From Alcaligenaceae bacterium (GTDB lineage: Bacteria; Pseudomonadota; Gammaproteobacteria; Burkholderiales; Burkholderiaceae_B), in assembly GCA_029263615.1 (NCBI GenBank), contig JAJUFT010000011.1, positions 1 through 43,639 of the forward strand: 43,639 bases of DNA, given 5' to 3'. The notes under the pieces were generated by a model. The model was not told where the DNA came from and ran no database searches. It saw only the letters and a list, made by a program, of their open reading frames with translations. Shown one piece after another: positions 43,064 to 43,639 of the stretch; within the stretch, counting starts at the first letter, position 1, and each line of letters begins with the position of its first letter. Made by a program: the position numbers and the translations under genes.

Positions 43064-43639
43064 TCAGCCTTCTTCCACGAACGCTTCCTCACGCTTGGCC
43101 TTGATCGAAGGCATGGCCACCAGGGCGACCAGGATCACGGCGATGATCAGCAGGCTGAGCGACAGCGGGCGAGTCACGAAGGTGGAGTAGTCACCGCGAG
43201 CCAGCAGCAGCGCCCGACGGAAGTTTTCTTCCATCATGGGGCCAAGCACCAGGCCCAGCAGCAACGGCGCCCCTTCACACTTCAACTTGACCCAGATGTA
43301 GCCCACCAGACCGAAGGCGGCCGTCACCCAGATGTCGAACACGTTGTAGTTCAACGAGTAGACCCCGATGGTGCAGAACACCAGAATGGCCGGGAACAGG
43401 ATGCGGTAGGGCACGGTCAGCAGCTTGACCCACAGGCCGATGAGCGGCAGGTTCAGGATGACCAGCATCAGGTTGCCGATCCACATGGACACGATCAGGC
43501 CCCAGAACAGTTCGGGGTGGCTGGTCATGACCTGCGGGCCGGGCTGGATGTTGTGGATGGTCATCGCGCCGATCATCAGGGCGGTCACGGCGTTGCCGGG
43601 AATCCCCAGGGTGAGCAGCGGAATGAACGAGGCCTGCGA
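43064..43639 (-). CDS. tctA: TctA-family TTT permease subunit, C-terminal part
   Basis: The gene enters from the right edge; about 191 residues are visible. SFIPLLTLGIPGNAVTALMIGAMTIHNIQPGP is the conserved TctA segment, followed by PELFWGLIVSMWIGNLMLVILNLPLIGLWVKLL, YSLNYNVFDIWVTAAFGLVGYIWVKLKCEGAPLLLGLVLGPMMEENFRRALLLARGDYSTFVTRPLSL, which is highly diagnostic. It is the large 12-helix subunit of tripartite tricarboxylate transporters, working with TctB and a Bug receptor. It could serve one of the orphan Bug proteins of this window, but that is only a possibility. Confidence 0.95.
   Translation of the reverse strand, partial: SQASFIPLLTLGIPGNAVTALMIGAMTIHNIQPGPQVMTSHPELFWGLIVSMWIGNLMLVILNLPLIGLWVKLLTVPYRILFPAILVFCTIGVYSLNYNVFDIWVTAAFGLVGYIWVKLKCEGAPLLLGLVLGPMMEENFRRALLLARGDYSTFVTRPLSLSLLIIAVILVALVAMPSIKAKREEAFVEEG

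Noticed and set aside
1..43639. tRNA, rRNA, CRISPR arrays, IS elements, attachment sites.
   Set aside because: No cloverleaf-like sequence, regularly spaced repeats, transposase or integrase motifs or flanking direct repeats were noticed on either strand. A computed search would be needed to exclude small RNAs.

Overview
The window looks like part of the chromosome of a GC-rich betaproteobacterium, most likely Burkholderiales in or near the Alcaligenaceae (Bordetella/Achromobacter/Castellaniella-like). The grounds are two Bug-type tripartite tricarboxylate (TTT) receptors, a TctA fragment, four LysR regulators, a GTP-type PEP carboxykinase next to a PEP carboxylase, and a generally high-GC, densely packed gene order. 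The genus cannot be fixed by eye. I see no IS element, phage, CRISPR array, tRNA or rRNA; this is ordinary core/accessory chromosome rather than an island.

Region 1 (1-7.4 kb) is a catabolic cluster: a CaiB/BaiF CoA-transferase (cut by the left edge), LysR-1, two adjacent acyl-CoA dehydrogenase-like subunits, LysR-2, a Bug receptor and a crotonase, interrupted by a methyltransferase and a small membrane protein. Four of its transcription units carry the same upstream element, NTATCR-N11-AATAATATT-NG, 57-64 nt before the start codon. This points to an undescribed LysR-controlled regulon for uptake and CoA-dependent oxidation of an unknown organic acid. It is the most interesting signal I found.

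Region 2 (7.5-13.3 kb) holds stress and housekeeping genes: a small membrane protein coupled to a DUF455 ferritin-like protein, an entericidin, an Ap4A phosphorylase-like protein, an MtfA-type metallopeptidase, AzlCD amino-acid exporter subunits and a membrane diguanylate cyclase.

Region 3 (13.3-26.4 kb) is central metabolism: ppc (2 nt upstream of the diguanylate cyclase gene), two dihydroxy-acid dehydratases of different Fe-S classes, two SDR/membrane genes, nadE, a dihaem cytochrome c peroxidase, a CinA-like protein, pckG and dodecin.

Region 4 (26.4-37.2 kb) is a second catabolic/transport stretch: VOC protein/LysR-3, LysR-4/Bug-2/N-formylglutamate amidohydrolase-like, lipocalin, GntP permease with an SDR, and an ESS (GltS-type) symporter paired with a long TAXI-domain lipoprotein.

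Region 5 (37.2 kb-end) has an Hsp20 with a sigma-32-like promoter, a DUF445 membrane protein, a serine beta-lactamase-like hydrolase, a polar amino-acid ABC importer operon, and the 3' end of a TctA gene with a strong terminator. Calls rest on recognising sequence families by eye; no database search was run.
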